The notes under the pieces: model-generated | Databases searched by the model: none | Seen by the model: only the letters and a program-made list of their open reading frames with translations | Told to the model about the DNA's origin: nothing | Assembly (NCBI GenBank): GCA_025464735.1 | Contig: JAODMX010000288.1 | Location: forward strand, 1-8,432 | Source: Frondihabitans sp. | Lineage (GTDB): Bacteria > Actinomycetota > Actinomycetes > Actinomycetales > Microbacteriaceae | Length of the DNA: 8,432 nucleotides | Direction: 5' to 3' | Program-made: the position numbers and the translations under genes | Shown here: piece after piece, positions 1 to 7,531 of the stretch | Layout of the letters: the number at the start of each line of letters is the position of its first letter | Numbering within the stretch: the stretch's first letter is position 1

Positions 1-1241
1 CCATCGATCTGTTCGCCGATAGAAGGGTCACTCCTTTGGATGCTGCAGTGGGTGACCCAGTCGGAGGCTGCATCCCACGGCTCCACGATGTTGTGGATCG
101 AGAGGGGATGACCGACATGGTCCTCCTCAGCAATGAGCCGGCCGATCCGCTCCCAATCGTCAGGTCGTTTCGCCGTCAGCAGTTCGTACTCATTTGCGAC
201 GGACCACCACACCGTGGGCAGCGCGGCCAGGCGCCGGACGGCGTACCGCACGTAGCGGTCGTCGACCGAGGCTGGAAGAGAGGAGAAGCCCCAGCGATCG
301 TAGGCATGGAACAGAATCAGCTCGGCGTCGATACCCAGACGTGCGAGGTCCTCGATGCGCCTTTCCAGGTGTCTGAAGTACTCGAGGTCGAAATGTTCGA
401 GGTCCCATGATCCGTCGTCGAGGCGAGGGAACACGAACCGCTCGGGCTCATTCGAGTTGTAGAGGAACGACTTCGGGAACAAGCCCATCCGAATCTTGGT
501 GAAGGGCGTTTTGGAGAGGCTCGCGAGGGTGCGCCGCTGCAGCTCGTCCGGCTGATGCGTCCAGGCGTACGCAGTGGTCCCGATCGGAGTAATCGTCTTC
601 CCGTCGCGGACGAAGCGAGCTCTTTCACGATCTACCCTGACTGGTCCAGGGCCGGATCCTGCCGCCACATCGATGCTGCCCGAGATCCCGTCCAGCGACC
701 TGGCATTTGAGGCTGTGGTGAAAGACCACACGCCCTCGTTGGGAGGCAGGAACCGGACTCGGTAGAGCCCGTCCCCGTCGTAGAAACCACCGACATCGAC
801 CTGGTCCGGTCCCGATTCAAAGCGGACGGAAACGTCAACGTCCACGAACGGGTTGCCGTGCGATGGGCCACGGAACAGTACCTCGAGGGGGCGGGCGGTC
901 TGTGCTGCTGAAGGCGTCTCAAGCAGAGCGCTTCCGCGCTTGACGTCGCGCCCCTCATACTCCGGCGACACCGGAGCGATAGGAGGCTCGGCGATCGACG
1001 CCAGCGGATTCGTGATCGTGGCAAGACGATCAAGAATCGCCTCCTCGAGTTCGCCGTCACCGCTCAAGGCGATCCGCAAATAGACCCCAAGCGGAAAGGC
1101 CTGGAACCCCTCGGCGACTCCCGCTTCGGCCACACCGGGCACATCGTCGCGAAGGACCGTCGCGGCCTCCGAGGTTGCCAGCGCGTCTCGCACGCTCGTC
1201 CATCGATCGAAGCAAGTCTGCGATTCAGTCTCGGTCGCCAT
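1..1241 (-). CDS. DUF5060/DUF5605-type glycoside hydrolase with N-terminal extension, 3' end outside window
   Basis: Partial gene: 413 codons read open from ATG 1241 to the left edge. Residues about 115-193 are a DUF5060 Ig-like module (HGNPFVDVDVSVRF, GFYDGDGLYRVRF, GVWSFTTASNA). A GH-A barrel follows from about 205, with PIGTTAYAWTHQ, KTPFTKIRMGLFPKSF, LILFHAYDRWGFS and WWSVANEYEL. In the last, N350-E351 matches the Asn-Glu acid/base pair of the clan; the nucleophile lies beyond the edge. These motifs match proteins carrying a C-terminal DUF5605 domain, whose specificity I do not know. Residues 1 to about 115 are unusual: they are not part of the standard fold, look mainly helical up to about residue 80, then linker-like. 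No signal peptide is visible. The start is supported by GAAAGG 6 nt upstream, embedded in the end of the preceding gene, which it overlaps by 17 nt. It is a distant relative of its neighbour, not a duplicate. Confidence 0.87.
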   Translation of the reverse strand, partial: MATETESQTCFDRWTSVRDALATSEAATVLRDDVPGVAEAGVAEGFQAFPLGVYLRIALSGDGELEEAILDRLATITNPLASIAEPPIAPVSPEYEGRDVKRGSALLETPSAAQTARPLEVLFRGPSHGNPFVDVDVSVRFESGPDQVDVGGFYDGDGLYRVRFLPPNEGVWSFTTASNARSLDGISGSIDVAAGSGPGPVRVDRERARFVRDGKTITPIGTTAYAWTHQPDELQRRTLASLSKTPFTKIRMGLFPKSFLYNSNEPERFVFPRLDDGSWDLEHFDLEYFRHLERRIEDLARLGIDAELILFHAYDRWGFSSLPASVDDRYVRYAVRRLAALPTVWWSVANEYELLTAKRPDDWERIGRLIAEEDHVGHPLSIHNIVEPWDAASDWVTHCSIQRSDPSIGEQID

Positions 1242-2883
1242 GGGGTGCCTTTCGTGGTGAGCAGCCGATCGACGTCGTCGATCGTGCAAGAAGGAGCCAG
1301 TCGTCATCCGATGGCTTCTGGGGAACGACGAGTGAACCGTCGTCGCCGGATCGAACGATCCCCGCTTCGAACCACTCGCCGGATCGAGGGTCGAACCAGC
1401 GCAGGTCGAATGCGTCCTGCGGCAGGCCCACGAGGGATCCAACTGGCTCGTCGGTCCGGTAGGTGTCGGGAAAGTAGACCGTCAAGACGGACCGTGACGC
1501 GGTCGAGAGGACTGGCGGCTGGTAAAAGCGCCGATTAATGAAGCCACCAGGAAGGAAGGCATCCGCGGGCGTGAGGTCCTGCCATCCGGCGACCTCGTAA
1601 TACCGGCGTAGAAACCCCATTTGTTCCGCTCCTGGCAGATCAACGCCGTCGTACCAAGGCAGTCGTCCCCAAGCGCTGACGCTCTCGGAGGTGTCCCAGG
1701 CGCCGTTCCAGCATCCTTGCGCGCCGTAGGAGTAACCGCAGCAGCCCGACTGGATCGCTTGGTAGGCCGCGTGGCGAACCATGGTGTCAGTTACCAGACG
1801 GCGGCCGGCGGGCTCCACACTGATGAGGCCCTCGTAGAGGCTCTCTCCCTCGACGAGGGGAACAGACGGGTGTCCGGAGAAGAAGTCCGCGTAGTGGTGT
1901 GAATCTAGATCAAGATCTCCGTGGCCGTGTTGGTTGAGCCCGAAGGTGAGCCAGTCTTCGTCGATGAAAGTTGTGGCGATCGGCCGGTCGTTCGTGGAGT
2001 GAACCGTGATCGGGTGCCCGTACCCGTCGGCGTCACGGATGGCCTCGCCGACGCGAAGCCAGCCTGCGAGCCGCTCGTCTACTCGGTCTGGGTCGTAGCC
2101 GGGCACCTCGCCTCCGAGGGTCCAAACGACCGCGAAGCTGCCGTATCGGGCCACGATGTAGCGCGCGAAGCGAACAACACCGTCCGGGTCGTCATCGACG
2201 AGCCCGTGCCAGCCGAACCCCAGCGCCGTCACGAGGCCTGCGTCGGCGATGTAGGCGATCCTCGGATCTATTTCGTCACGGATGTACTCCGGGTTCAGAC
2301 GCGTGAATGGCTCGCCGTCGCACCAGAACGGGGAGGCCTCCCCTGACCAATCGACCGTCATCAGATTGGCTTGGTAGACGGTGAAGCCCTGATCGACCCG
2401 CTTGTCGATGGTTCCGCGGAACTGAGAATCCCACCCTGGTTTGTTCGCCTCGTCTTGTCTCTCGAAGCGGAAGCGCCAGTGCGTGTCAGCGAGCCAGAAG
2501 AATGGCGTGCCGTCGTCGTGGCTCAGATGGCGACCGAATTCGGCGCGACGGAGGAAGCCGTGACGGTGGATTGTCGTTTGCGCATCGGCGCTGACGCAGT
2601 TGATGTCGCCGGTGACACCATGCAGGCCGTTGTCGGTCGTCCGGTTTGAGGATGTCCGATAGAGCCAGTGGCCCGGCATTGTCGGCGCGAAACGGACGCG
2701 CCAGGTCCGACCGCCGTCCCAGAAGGCGGGACGGCGAATGGTCGCACCCTTGGGCCCGGCGAAAAGCACCTCGACATCAACATCGAGGTAGGGATTCGCG
2801 TGATCTTCGTCCGACACGAGTGCTATCTCGACCGTCTGGTAGACAGCGGTGGTTGCGTCGCGGCTAGCGGGGGCCGTTGTCAT
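1225..2883 (-). CDS. Apiosidase-like glycoside hydrolase (DUF5060 + DUF4038 + C-terminal beta domain)
   Basis: Predicted retaining clan GH-A hydrolase related to the GH140 apiosidase group. Residues about 15-98 form a DUF5060 Ig-like module (NPYLDVDVEVLF, then WRVRFAPTMPGHW). The (beta/alpha)8 barrel begins near 108 with FFWLADTHW. Candidate catalytic residues are E259 in WTLGGEVPGY (acid/base) and E347 in VEGESLYEG (nucleophile). Residues about 455-535 resemble the small C-terminal domain labelled putative collagen-binding in databases (WFDPRSGEWF, then DDDWLLLAR). The length of 552 is normal. There is no signal peptide, so the enzyme should be cytoplasmic. Characterised GH140 enzymes, as I recall them, have Asp rather than Glu at the GGE position, so specificity for apiose should not be assumed. 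The start overlaps the rhamnosidase stop by 4 nt and has only a G-rich, weak ribosome site, so translation probably depends on coupling. The 3' end overlaps the next gene by 17 nt. Confidence 0.88.
   Translation of the reverse strand: MTTAPASRDATTAVYQTVEIALVSDEDHANPYLDVDVEVLFAGPKGATIRRPAFWDGGRTWRVRFAPTMPGHWLYRTSSNRTTDNGLHGVTGDINCVSADAQTTIHRHGFLRRAEFGRHLSHDDGTPFFWLADTHWRFRFERQDEANKPGWDSQFRGTIDKRVDQGFTVYQANLMTVDWSGEASPFWCDGEPFTRLNPEYIRDEIDPRIAYIADAGLVTALGFGWHGLVDDDPDGVVRFARYIVARYGSFAVVWTLGGEVPGYDPDRVDERLAGWLRVGEAIRDADGYGHPITVHSTNDRPIATTFIDEDWLTFGLNQHGHGDLDLDSHHYADFFSGHPSVPLVEGESLYEGLISVEPAGRRLVTDTMVRHAAYQAIQSGCCGYSYGAQGCWNGAWDTSESVSAWGRLPWYDGVDLPGAEQMGFLRRYYEVAGWQDLTPADAFLPGGFINRRFYQPPVLSTASRSVLTVYFPDTYRTDEPVGSLVGLPQDAFDLRWFDPRSGEWFEAGIVRSGDDGSLVVPQKPSDDDWLLLARSTTSIGCSPRKAPHGDRD
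1248..1253 (-). promoter_or_regulatory. Ribosome binding site of the DUF5060/DUF5605-type gene
   Basis: GAAAGG on the minus strand, 6 nt before ATG 1241, the same core and spacing as at the rhamnosidase gene. It lies inside the final codons of the DUF4038 gene, so the 17-nt overlap still leaves an independent ribosome site. Confidence 0.75.
2880..2883 (-). other. ATGA stop-start overlap (GH78 to DUF4038 gene)
   Basis: The minus strand reads ATGA: the rhamnosidase TGA and the next ATG share bases. The preceding stretch is G-rich (GGGCGTGGGCGG) and has no A-containing Shine-Dalgarno core. Re-initiation by terminating ribosomes is therefore the likely way the DUF4038 gene is translated. Confidence 0.8.
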
Positions 2884-5177
2884 CCGCCCACGCCCATTGG
2901 GGTGTCGGTGTCCCGATCGAGCTGCACGTCAGGTGCGGGCACCACTGGCTCCCGGTGTTCGCTCACTCCGGAAGGCGCGGCGAATGTGTTTCCGCTTGGT
3001 AGAACAACCTCGGCCTGGATCGAGTTGGGCACCTCAATGGTGAGGATGAAATCATCGCTGACGATCTTCCATGCAACGGCGACCCTCCCGTGCCGCGTCT
3101 CGAGGGTTCCCTCCGCCGACGTCAGACCTCCGCCCGGTCTTGGAGCGATGAGTGCTTTAGCGTAGCCAGGGGTCAGTGGTCTGATCCCGGTGATGGTCTG
3201 GTGCATCCATTGAGCGACGGAACCCAGCGCGTAGTGGTTGAAGCTCGTCATCTCGCCGGGGTTGATGGTGCCATCGGGCAGCATGGAATCCCAGCGTTCC
3301 CAGATGGTGGTGGCACCCATCGTGACCGGGTACAGCCAGGACGGCATGCCGGTCTCGGTGAGCAGCAGGTACGCGGCGTCCAGATGACCGGTGCTGGAAA
3401 GGGCTTCACAGACGTACGGGGTGCCAGCGAATCCAGTGGTCACCCGGTAGTCGGCTGCGGCCACCAATTCGGCCAGCCGATTGCCGGCATTGGCGCGATC
3501 GTCGCCGTCGAGGATGCCGAAGGCGATGGCCAGCGCGTATGCCGTTGCGGAGTCCGATGTGACGCGTCCGGCGTCGACATAGGCATCCAGGAATGCCCGG
3601 CGAACGCGGTTCGCAAGGTCCGAGAACTCCTCGGCGTCCTTGTTGTTTCCAACGGCCTCCGCCATCTCGGCCAGGAATGTGGCCGTTCGGAACGCGCAAG
3701 CGGTGGCGACGACCCCGTTGTCGGTTTGGGCCTCCCACGGAGCATCCGGTGAGGCGGTCGGATCAAGCCAGTCGCCGAACTGGAAGCCGGTGTCCCAGAG
3801 CCCCGAAGGAGAAAGGAGCGCTGCGACACGGCGCGTGTGCCGAGTCATCGACTCGTAAGCACGGCTGATGACGTCCGCGTCGCCATACGCTTGCCAGAGG
3901 GCATACGGCACCCAGACAGCCGCGTCGCTCCAGATCGCCGTCGTGCCGACGTAATCAGTGAAGGGCAGCTCAATCTCACCCAGGACATACGGTACGACTT
4001 CTGGAACATCACCCGAGTGAGCCTGCTCGAGAGCGAGATCGTCGAGCCAATCGCCGAGAAAGGCCTGGACGTCGAACAGGTAGGCGGACGTCGGGGCGAA
4101 CACCGCGATGTCCCCCGTCCAACCGAGTCTCTCGTCGCGCTGCGGGCAGTCGCTCGGGATCCCGACGAAGTTTCCTCGAAGCCCCCAGACAACGTTTTCG
4201 TGCAGGCGATTCAGCAGCGGGTCCGAGGAGGTGAAGGATCCGACGCGTCGAATGTCCGAATGAACGACGATTGCGCTGACAGCTTTCTCATCGAAGACGC
4301 CAGGCCACTCGAAGATCTGAGCGTATCGGAACCCGTGGAAAGTGAAGGTCGGCTCGAACACGTCAGCCTCGCCGCTCAGCACGTAGCGGTCAGTGGCTTG
4401 AGCGCTGCGAAGAGGACGCAGGGCGAGCTCTCCCCCGTCCAAGACCTCAGCATGGCGAACCACGATCTCGTGTCCTCGCGGGCCGGTGACCGTCACGCGC
4501 AGCCAGCCGACTATGTTCTGGCCGAAATCGAGGATGACGCTGCCGTCGGGCTGAGGGAGAACGTCCCGGACGCCGAGCTCCTCCTGCCGCCGGATTGGCG
4601 GTGTCGCGAAGGGGACGATCGTCGTCGTGTCTAGCGGGACCGTGACTACCGGTTCACCGAGTTGAGGCTGACCCGGCAGGTCAAGGCTCGGTTCTCCGAG
4701 CCTGGCGTCGATGTGCTGCCCGTCGTAGAGGTCATCGCTGACGGACTGTCCGGTCAAGGATCGCCAGGTTTCGTCGGACGCCACTGTTTGCTCGTAGCCG
4801 TCGGCGTATCGGATCACGATTTGGGCCGCGCCGGCTCTCTCCGTCCCGTACAGGCCGCGGGCACCGTTCCAGGTGAGCCGGCCCCGGTACCAGCCGTTGC
4901 CGATCGTGAGGGTGATGACGTTGACTGGGCGGAGCAGGTGCAGAACGTCATAGGTGGCGACGCGGAGCCGCCATTGGTAGCTCGACCAGCCGGGGGCGAG
5001 GACGTCGTCGGTGACAGCATGGCCGTTGATTGCGGCTTCAAAGACTCCGTAGGATGTCGCTTCCAGCGTCGCGGACTGCGCTGGGCCGTGATCAGCATCC
5101 AAGGAGAATTCGGCTCGGAGAATGGGCGCCGCGCCGCTATCGGTCGCTGGCGCCACCATGAGTGCATTCCAGTTCAT
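2880..5177 (-). CDS. Glycoside hydrolase family 78 alpha-L-rhamnosidase, compact form
   Basis: Predicted inverting alpha-L-rhamnosidase removing terminal rhamnose from plant oligosaccharides or glycosides. In order it has an N-terminal beta domain (about 34-190) with GWYRGRL, a second beta domain with LDFGQNIVGW (216-225), the (alpha/alpha)6 catalytic barrel (about 310-650) and a C-terminal beta-sandwich (about 655-735). The hallmark DCPQRDERLGWTGD covers 343-356; D343 and the likely acid E349 have the same six-residue spacing as the characterised Streptomyces family member. E627 in TTIWERWD is the probable base. WSDAAVWVP and GFQFGDWLDP are also present. The frame extends upstream to 5336, but ATG 5177 is preferred: it has GAAAGG 6 nt upstream and sits 10 nt after the previous stop, whereas the upstream residues are low-quality and overlap the GH43 gene. 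At 765 residues it lacks the leading Ig-like domain of many ~900-residue homologues. No signal peptide is seen. Its stop overlaps the next start as ATGA. Confidence 0.95.
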   Translation of the reverse strand: MNWNALMVAPATDSGAAPILRAEFSLDADHGPAQSATLEATSYGVFEAAINGHAVTDDVLAPGWSSYQWRLRVATYDVLHLLRPVNVITLTIGNGWYRGRLTWNGARGLYGTERAGAAQIVIRYADGYEQTVASDETWRSLTGQSVSDDLYDGQHIDARLGEPSLDLPGQPQLGEPVVTVPLDTTTIVPFATPPIRRQEELGVRDVLPQPDGSVILDFGQNIVGWLRVTVTGPRGHEIVVRHAEVLDGGELALRPLRSAQATDRYVLSGEADVFEPTFTFHGFRYAQIFEWPGVFDEKAVSAIVVHSDIRRVGSFTSSDPLLNRLHENVVWGLRGNFVGIPSDCPQRDERLGWTGDIAVFAPTSAYLFDVQAFLGDWLDDLALEQAHSGDVPEVVPYVLGEIELPFTDYVGTTAIWSDAAVWVPYALWQAYGDADVISRAYESMTRHTRRVAALLSPSGLWDTGFQFGDWLDPTASPDAPWEAQTDNGVVATACAFRTATFLAEMAEAVGNNKDAEEFSDLANRVRRAFLDAYVDAGRVTSDSATAYALAIAFGILDGDDRANAGNRLAELVAAADYRVTTGFAGTPYVCEALSSTGHLDAAYLLLTETGMPSWLYPVTMGATTIWERWDSMLPDGTINPGEMTSFNHYALGSVAQWMHQTITGIRPLTPGYAKALIAPRPGGGLTSAEGTLETRHGRVAVAWKIVSDDFILTIEVPNSIQAEVVLPSGNTFAAPSGVSEHREPVVPAPDVQLDRDTDTPMGVGG

Positions 5178-5183
5178 CGCTCG

Positions 5184-5189
5184 CCTTTC
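5184..5189 (-). promoter_or_regulatory. Ribosome binding site deciding the GH78 start
   Basis: GAAAGG on the minus strand, 6 nt before ATG 5177 and overlapping the GH43 stop codon. It favours this start over the longer open frame reaching back to 5336. The first residues after it (MNWNALMVAP) lead directly into the first beta strands of the enzyme. Confidence 0.78.
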
Positions 5190-6699
5190 ATGCGCGTGTC
5201 TCCGTGTTTCTGGATCGGTACGAGACCGATCGGTAGGTCGCCTGACCGCCGGCGGAGGTGATGCCGAGCATCCGACCGGTGAAACCAGACGCAACTTCTG
5301 TGGAGAGATAGCGGCCGTCCAGCTGAGCCAAGACAACGGTGTTTCCGTCGGCGCAGAAGGAGAGGCGGATGTCGTCGGGGCCGGCGTGTCCCAGTGGCAC
5401 CGGAAGGTGTGGGGAGGGGACTGACTCGATCGTGAGAGTGAGTGTCGTCCCTGTCGTCTTGCTCGTGGCGACGGTGTGCTCGATGTCGCCGATTCGAGCG
5501 ATCGCAGAGACGGTGCCGTCGGTCCAGGAGAGCCCGTACCAGTGGCGGTAATCGATGCGGAGAATGGCTTCTCCGCGATCCTGCGTCAGAACGTTCGCTT
5601 GCCATTCGAGGTCACGGATACGAGTGCACAACATCGAGGAGCGATTCGAATCCGGTCCGGTGATCGTGATGCCGCCGTCTTCATTTCTGGTGGCAATGTG
5701 GTCAGGTTCTCTTGCTGGGCTCACCCAGCGGTGGTGTAGGCCTTCTGAAGAGAAGTCATCGGTGAAGCTGTGGTCCGCCGTGGGGACGGGGGAGCTGTCC
5801 TCGTGGAACGCAGGCCATCCCGCATCCCAGGTGACGCCCGCCAAAAATGTTTCGCGTCCGAGGACGTGGAAGCCGGGCGTCGAGCCATGCGGGCGGACTC
5901 CGAGATAGACAGCGGCCCAGGCTCCATCCGGGCGAGAAACGAGGTCGGCGTGACCGACGTTCTGGACCGAGTGCACCGTGCTGCGATGAGTGAAAACGGG
6001 GTTGTCGGGGCTCGCCTCGAAGGGGCCCCGCGGGCTCGAGCCACGGGCGACTGTCACCGCGTGCCCGCGTTCCGTCCCGCCTTCGGCCAGAAGCAGATAC
6101 CAATACTGATCGACGTGGTACAGGTGAGGTCCCTCAGCGGCGCCCAGTCCTGTCCCTTGCCACACCGGGTAGGGGCTCTCGAGGAGCTGGCCAGACGTCA
6201 AGTCGAGGGATGCTTGGAGGATGCCGAATTCGCCGACACCGAATTGGAGTGCTTTCCAGGTGAGGTAGCAGGTTCCGTCATCGTCCCAGGCCAGATCTGG
6301 ATCGATGCCGACGGCGCCGGAAACGAAGACGGGGTCACTCCATGGGCCGGCCGGGTCGTCGCTGTGGACGATGAGCTGGCCGGCATCGAAATCGTTGGCG
6401 TTGGTCGTGACGAACCAGAACCGCCCGTCATGATGGCGGAGCGTGGAGCCGTATATTCCGGCGGATGCCCTCGACTGCCCTTCCACGAACTGGTCACGTC
6501 TGTCGAGGACGGAACCGACCTGTTCCCAGCGCACCAGGTCTCGACTGTGGAAGAGGGGTGCGCCAGGGAAGTACTCGAAGCTCGAGTTGGCAAGGTAATA
6601 GTCATCGCCAACGCGACACACGGTGGGGTCCGGGTAGAACCCCGCGATGACGGGATGCGTTGCAGCGGAGAGAGGTGCCGGTTCAGTCGCGTCAGACAC
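5188..6699 (-). CDS. Glycoside hydrolase family 43, beta-xylosidase / alpha-L-arabinofuranosidase type
   Basis: Predicted inverting exo-glycosidase releasing xylose or arabinose from short oligosaccharides. The five-bladed propeller spans about residues 14-305. It carries the GH43 triad: base D24 in FYPDPTVCR, pKa-modulating D133 in GIDPDL, and acid E189 in AAEGPHLY; H250 in NVGHADL fits the central metal/water-binding histidine. Residues about 315-500 form a beta-sandwich like that of XynB-type enzymes, which usually closes the active site and favours exo action. The length of 503 residues is normal for this architecture. There is no signal peptide (the start reads MSDATEPAPL), so it should act in the cytoplasm on imported sugar. 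It starts with GTG at 6699, supported by GGAAG 6 nt upstream, and overlaps the ATPase end by 8 nt. The stop is 10 nt from the rhamnosidase start. Xylosidase cannot be separated from arabinofuranosidase by eye. Confidence 0.93.
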   Translation of the reverse strand: MSDATEPAPLSAATHPVIAGFYPDPTVCRVGDDYYLANSSFEYFPGAPLFHSRDLVRWEQVGSVLDRRDQFVEGQSRASAGIYGSTLRHHDGRFWFVTTNANDFDAGQLIVHSDDPAGPWSDPVFVSGAVGIDPDLAWDDDGTCYLTWKALQFGVGEFGILQASLDLTSGQLLESPYPVWQGTGLGAAEGPHLYHVDQYWYLLLAEGGTERGHAVTVARGSSPRGPFEASPDNPVFTHRSTVHSVQNVGHADLVSRPDGAWAAVYLGVRPHGSTPGFHVLGRETFLAGVTWDAGWPAFHEDSSPVPTADHSFTDDFSSEGLHHRWVSPAREPDHIATRNEDGGITITGPDSNRSSMLCTRIRDLEWQANVLTQDRGEAILRIDYRHWYGLSWTDGTVSAIARIGDIEHTVATSKTTGTTLTLTIESVPSPHLPVPLGHAGPDDIRLSFCADGNTVVLAQLDGRYLSTEVASGFTGRMLGITSAGGQATYRSVSYRSRNTETRA

Positions 6700-7528
6700 T
6701 CGGGACTTCCAAAACGTCAGCGCGCAGTAGCTGCAGGCGTTCCTCGCGGCGTTCGCGCTGGCGCTTCGGATCGGCGACGGGCGCGGCCATCTGAAGCCGC
6801 TTCGTGTACGGATGTTCGGGCCGGTGTGACACCTGCTCCGCGGTGCCGAGCTCGACGATCTCGCCCCTGTACAGCACCGCGATGCGATCGCTGATGCTGT
6901 TCACTACTCCGAGGTCGTGACTGATGAACAGGTAGGCCACGCCCGTTTCCTGTTGCAGATCTTTGAGCAGCGTGAGGACGCGTGCCTGAGTCGTGACATC
7001 GAGGGCGCTCGTCGGTTCATCGCAGATGATGACTTCGGGTTGGAGAGCCAAAGCGCGGGCGATGGCGATGCGTTGACGCTGCCCGCCGGAGAATTCACGC
7101 GGGTACCGTCTTCCCGAGTCTGCAGAGAGGCCCACAGAGTCGAGCAGCTGTCGGACCTTGTCGCGTCCTCCCGGCGCCCCGGCCGCCGCCATGGGTTCGA
7201 CGATGATGTCCTCGACCGTCATGGACGGGTTCAGTGACGAGTAGGGATCCTGAAAGATGACCTGGACGCCCCGAGCCAGCTTTCGGCGCTGGTCTCTGGT
7301 GATGTTGCTGATGGTCTTGCCCTTAAAGGTGATGGTGCCGCTGGTGACGGGTGCGAGACCGAGCACGGCACGTCCGATGGTGGTCTTTCCGGAGCCGGAC
7401 TCTCCGACGAGACTCAAAGTCTCACCCTTGTGAAGATCGAGACTCACGTTCTTGATGACAGTCGTGCCGGTCCTCTTGTTGCCGTATCGCACGTCGAGGT
7501 TGCGGATTCGGAGAAGCGCTTGGTCCAT
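6692..7528 (-). CDS. Opp/Dpp-type ABC transporter ATP-binding protein (DppF/OppF-like)
   Basis: Second ATPase of the Opp/Dpp-type importer, expected to pair with the upstream ATPase as a heterodimer powering two permease subunits. The 278-residue protein has A-loop Y15, Walker A GESGSGKT (42-49), Q-loop Q93 in FQDPYSSLNP, signature SGGQRQR (147-153), Walker B ending CDEPTSALD (169-177), H-loop H204, and the family's C-terminal HPYTKRL motif (239-245). The tail after about residue 250 is rich in Arg and Glu and lacks the longer cysteine-containing extension seen in many relatives. The ATG at 7528 is supported by an AGGAG 8 nt upstream. It starts 3 nt after the previous stop, and its own 3' end overlaps the family 43 hydrolase by 8 nt. 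This ties the transporter to the glycosidases and makes oligosaccharides more likely than peptides as cargo, which is an inference from context. Confidence 0.95.
   Translation of the reverse strand: MDQALLRIRNLDVRYGNKRTGTTVIKNVSLDLHKGETLSLVGESGSGKTTIGRAVLGLAPVTSGTITFKGKTISNITRDQRRKLARGVQVIFQDPYSSLNPSMTVEDIIVEPMAAAGAPGGRDKVRQLLDSVGLSADSGRRYPREFSGGQRQRIAIARALALQPEVIICDEPTSALDVTTQARVLTLLKDLQQETGVAYLFISHDLGVVNSISDRIAVLYRGEIVELGTAEQVSHRPEHPYTKRLQMAAPVADPKRQRERREERLQLLRADVLEVPSV
6706..6710 (-). promoter_or_regulatory. Ribosome binding site deciding the GTG start of the GH43 gene
   Basis: GGAAG on the minus strand, 6 nt before GTG 6699. It supports the GTG rather than a later start. It is embedded in the coding end of the upstream ATPase gene. 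Confidence 0.7.
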
Positions 7529-7531
7529 CGT

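Noticed and set aside
317..1060. Minus-strand frames at 317-628 and 632-1060 as separate small genes
   Set aside because: They are in other frames inside the partial DUF5060/DUF5605-type gene, whose own frame is continuous from 1241 to the edge and carries conserved motifs.
1903..1918. AT-richer near-palindromic stretch (atctagatcaagatct) as an operator
   Set aside because: It sits inside the DUF4038 gene and is explained by the repeated Asp-Leu codons of GDLDLDSHH; a short match like this has no support as a regulatory site.
3090..3752. Plus-strand open frame (220 codons) opposite the rhamnosidase gene
   Set aside because: Antisense to conserved GH78 motifs including the TTIWERWD region; composition is that of a shadow frame.
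3837..4634. Plus-strand open frame (265 codons) opposite the rhamnosidase gene
   Set aside because: It lies wholly inside the GH78 catalytic region on the opposite strand and has no motif or supported start.
5178..5336. Upstream start of the rhamnosidase at 5336
   Set aside because: The extra 53 residues overlap the GH43 coding end, are rich in Pro/Arg/Ser without family similarity, and ATG 5177 has a good ribosome site.
5770..6894. Long plus-strand open frame (374 codons) opposite the GH43 gene
   Set aside because: It is antisense to clearly conserved GH43 codons and the ATPase end, shows no recognisable domain, and is the kind of shadow frame GC-rich codon bias produces.
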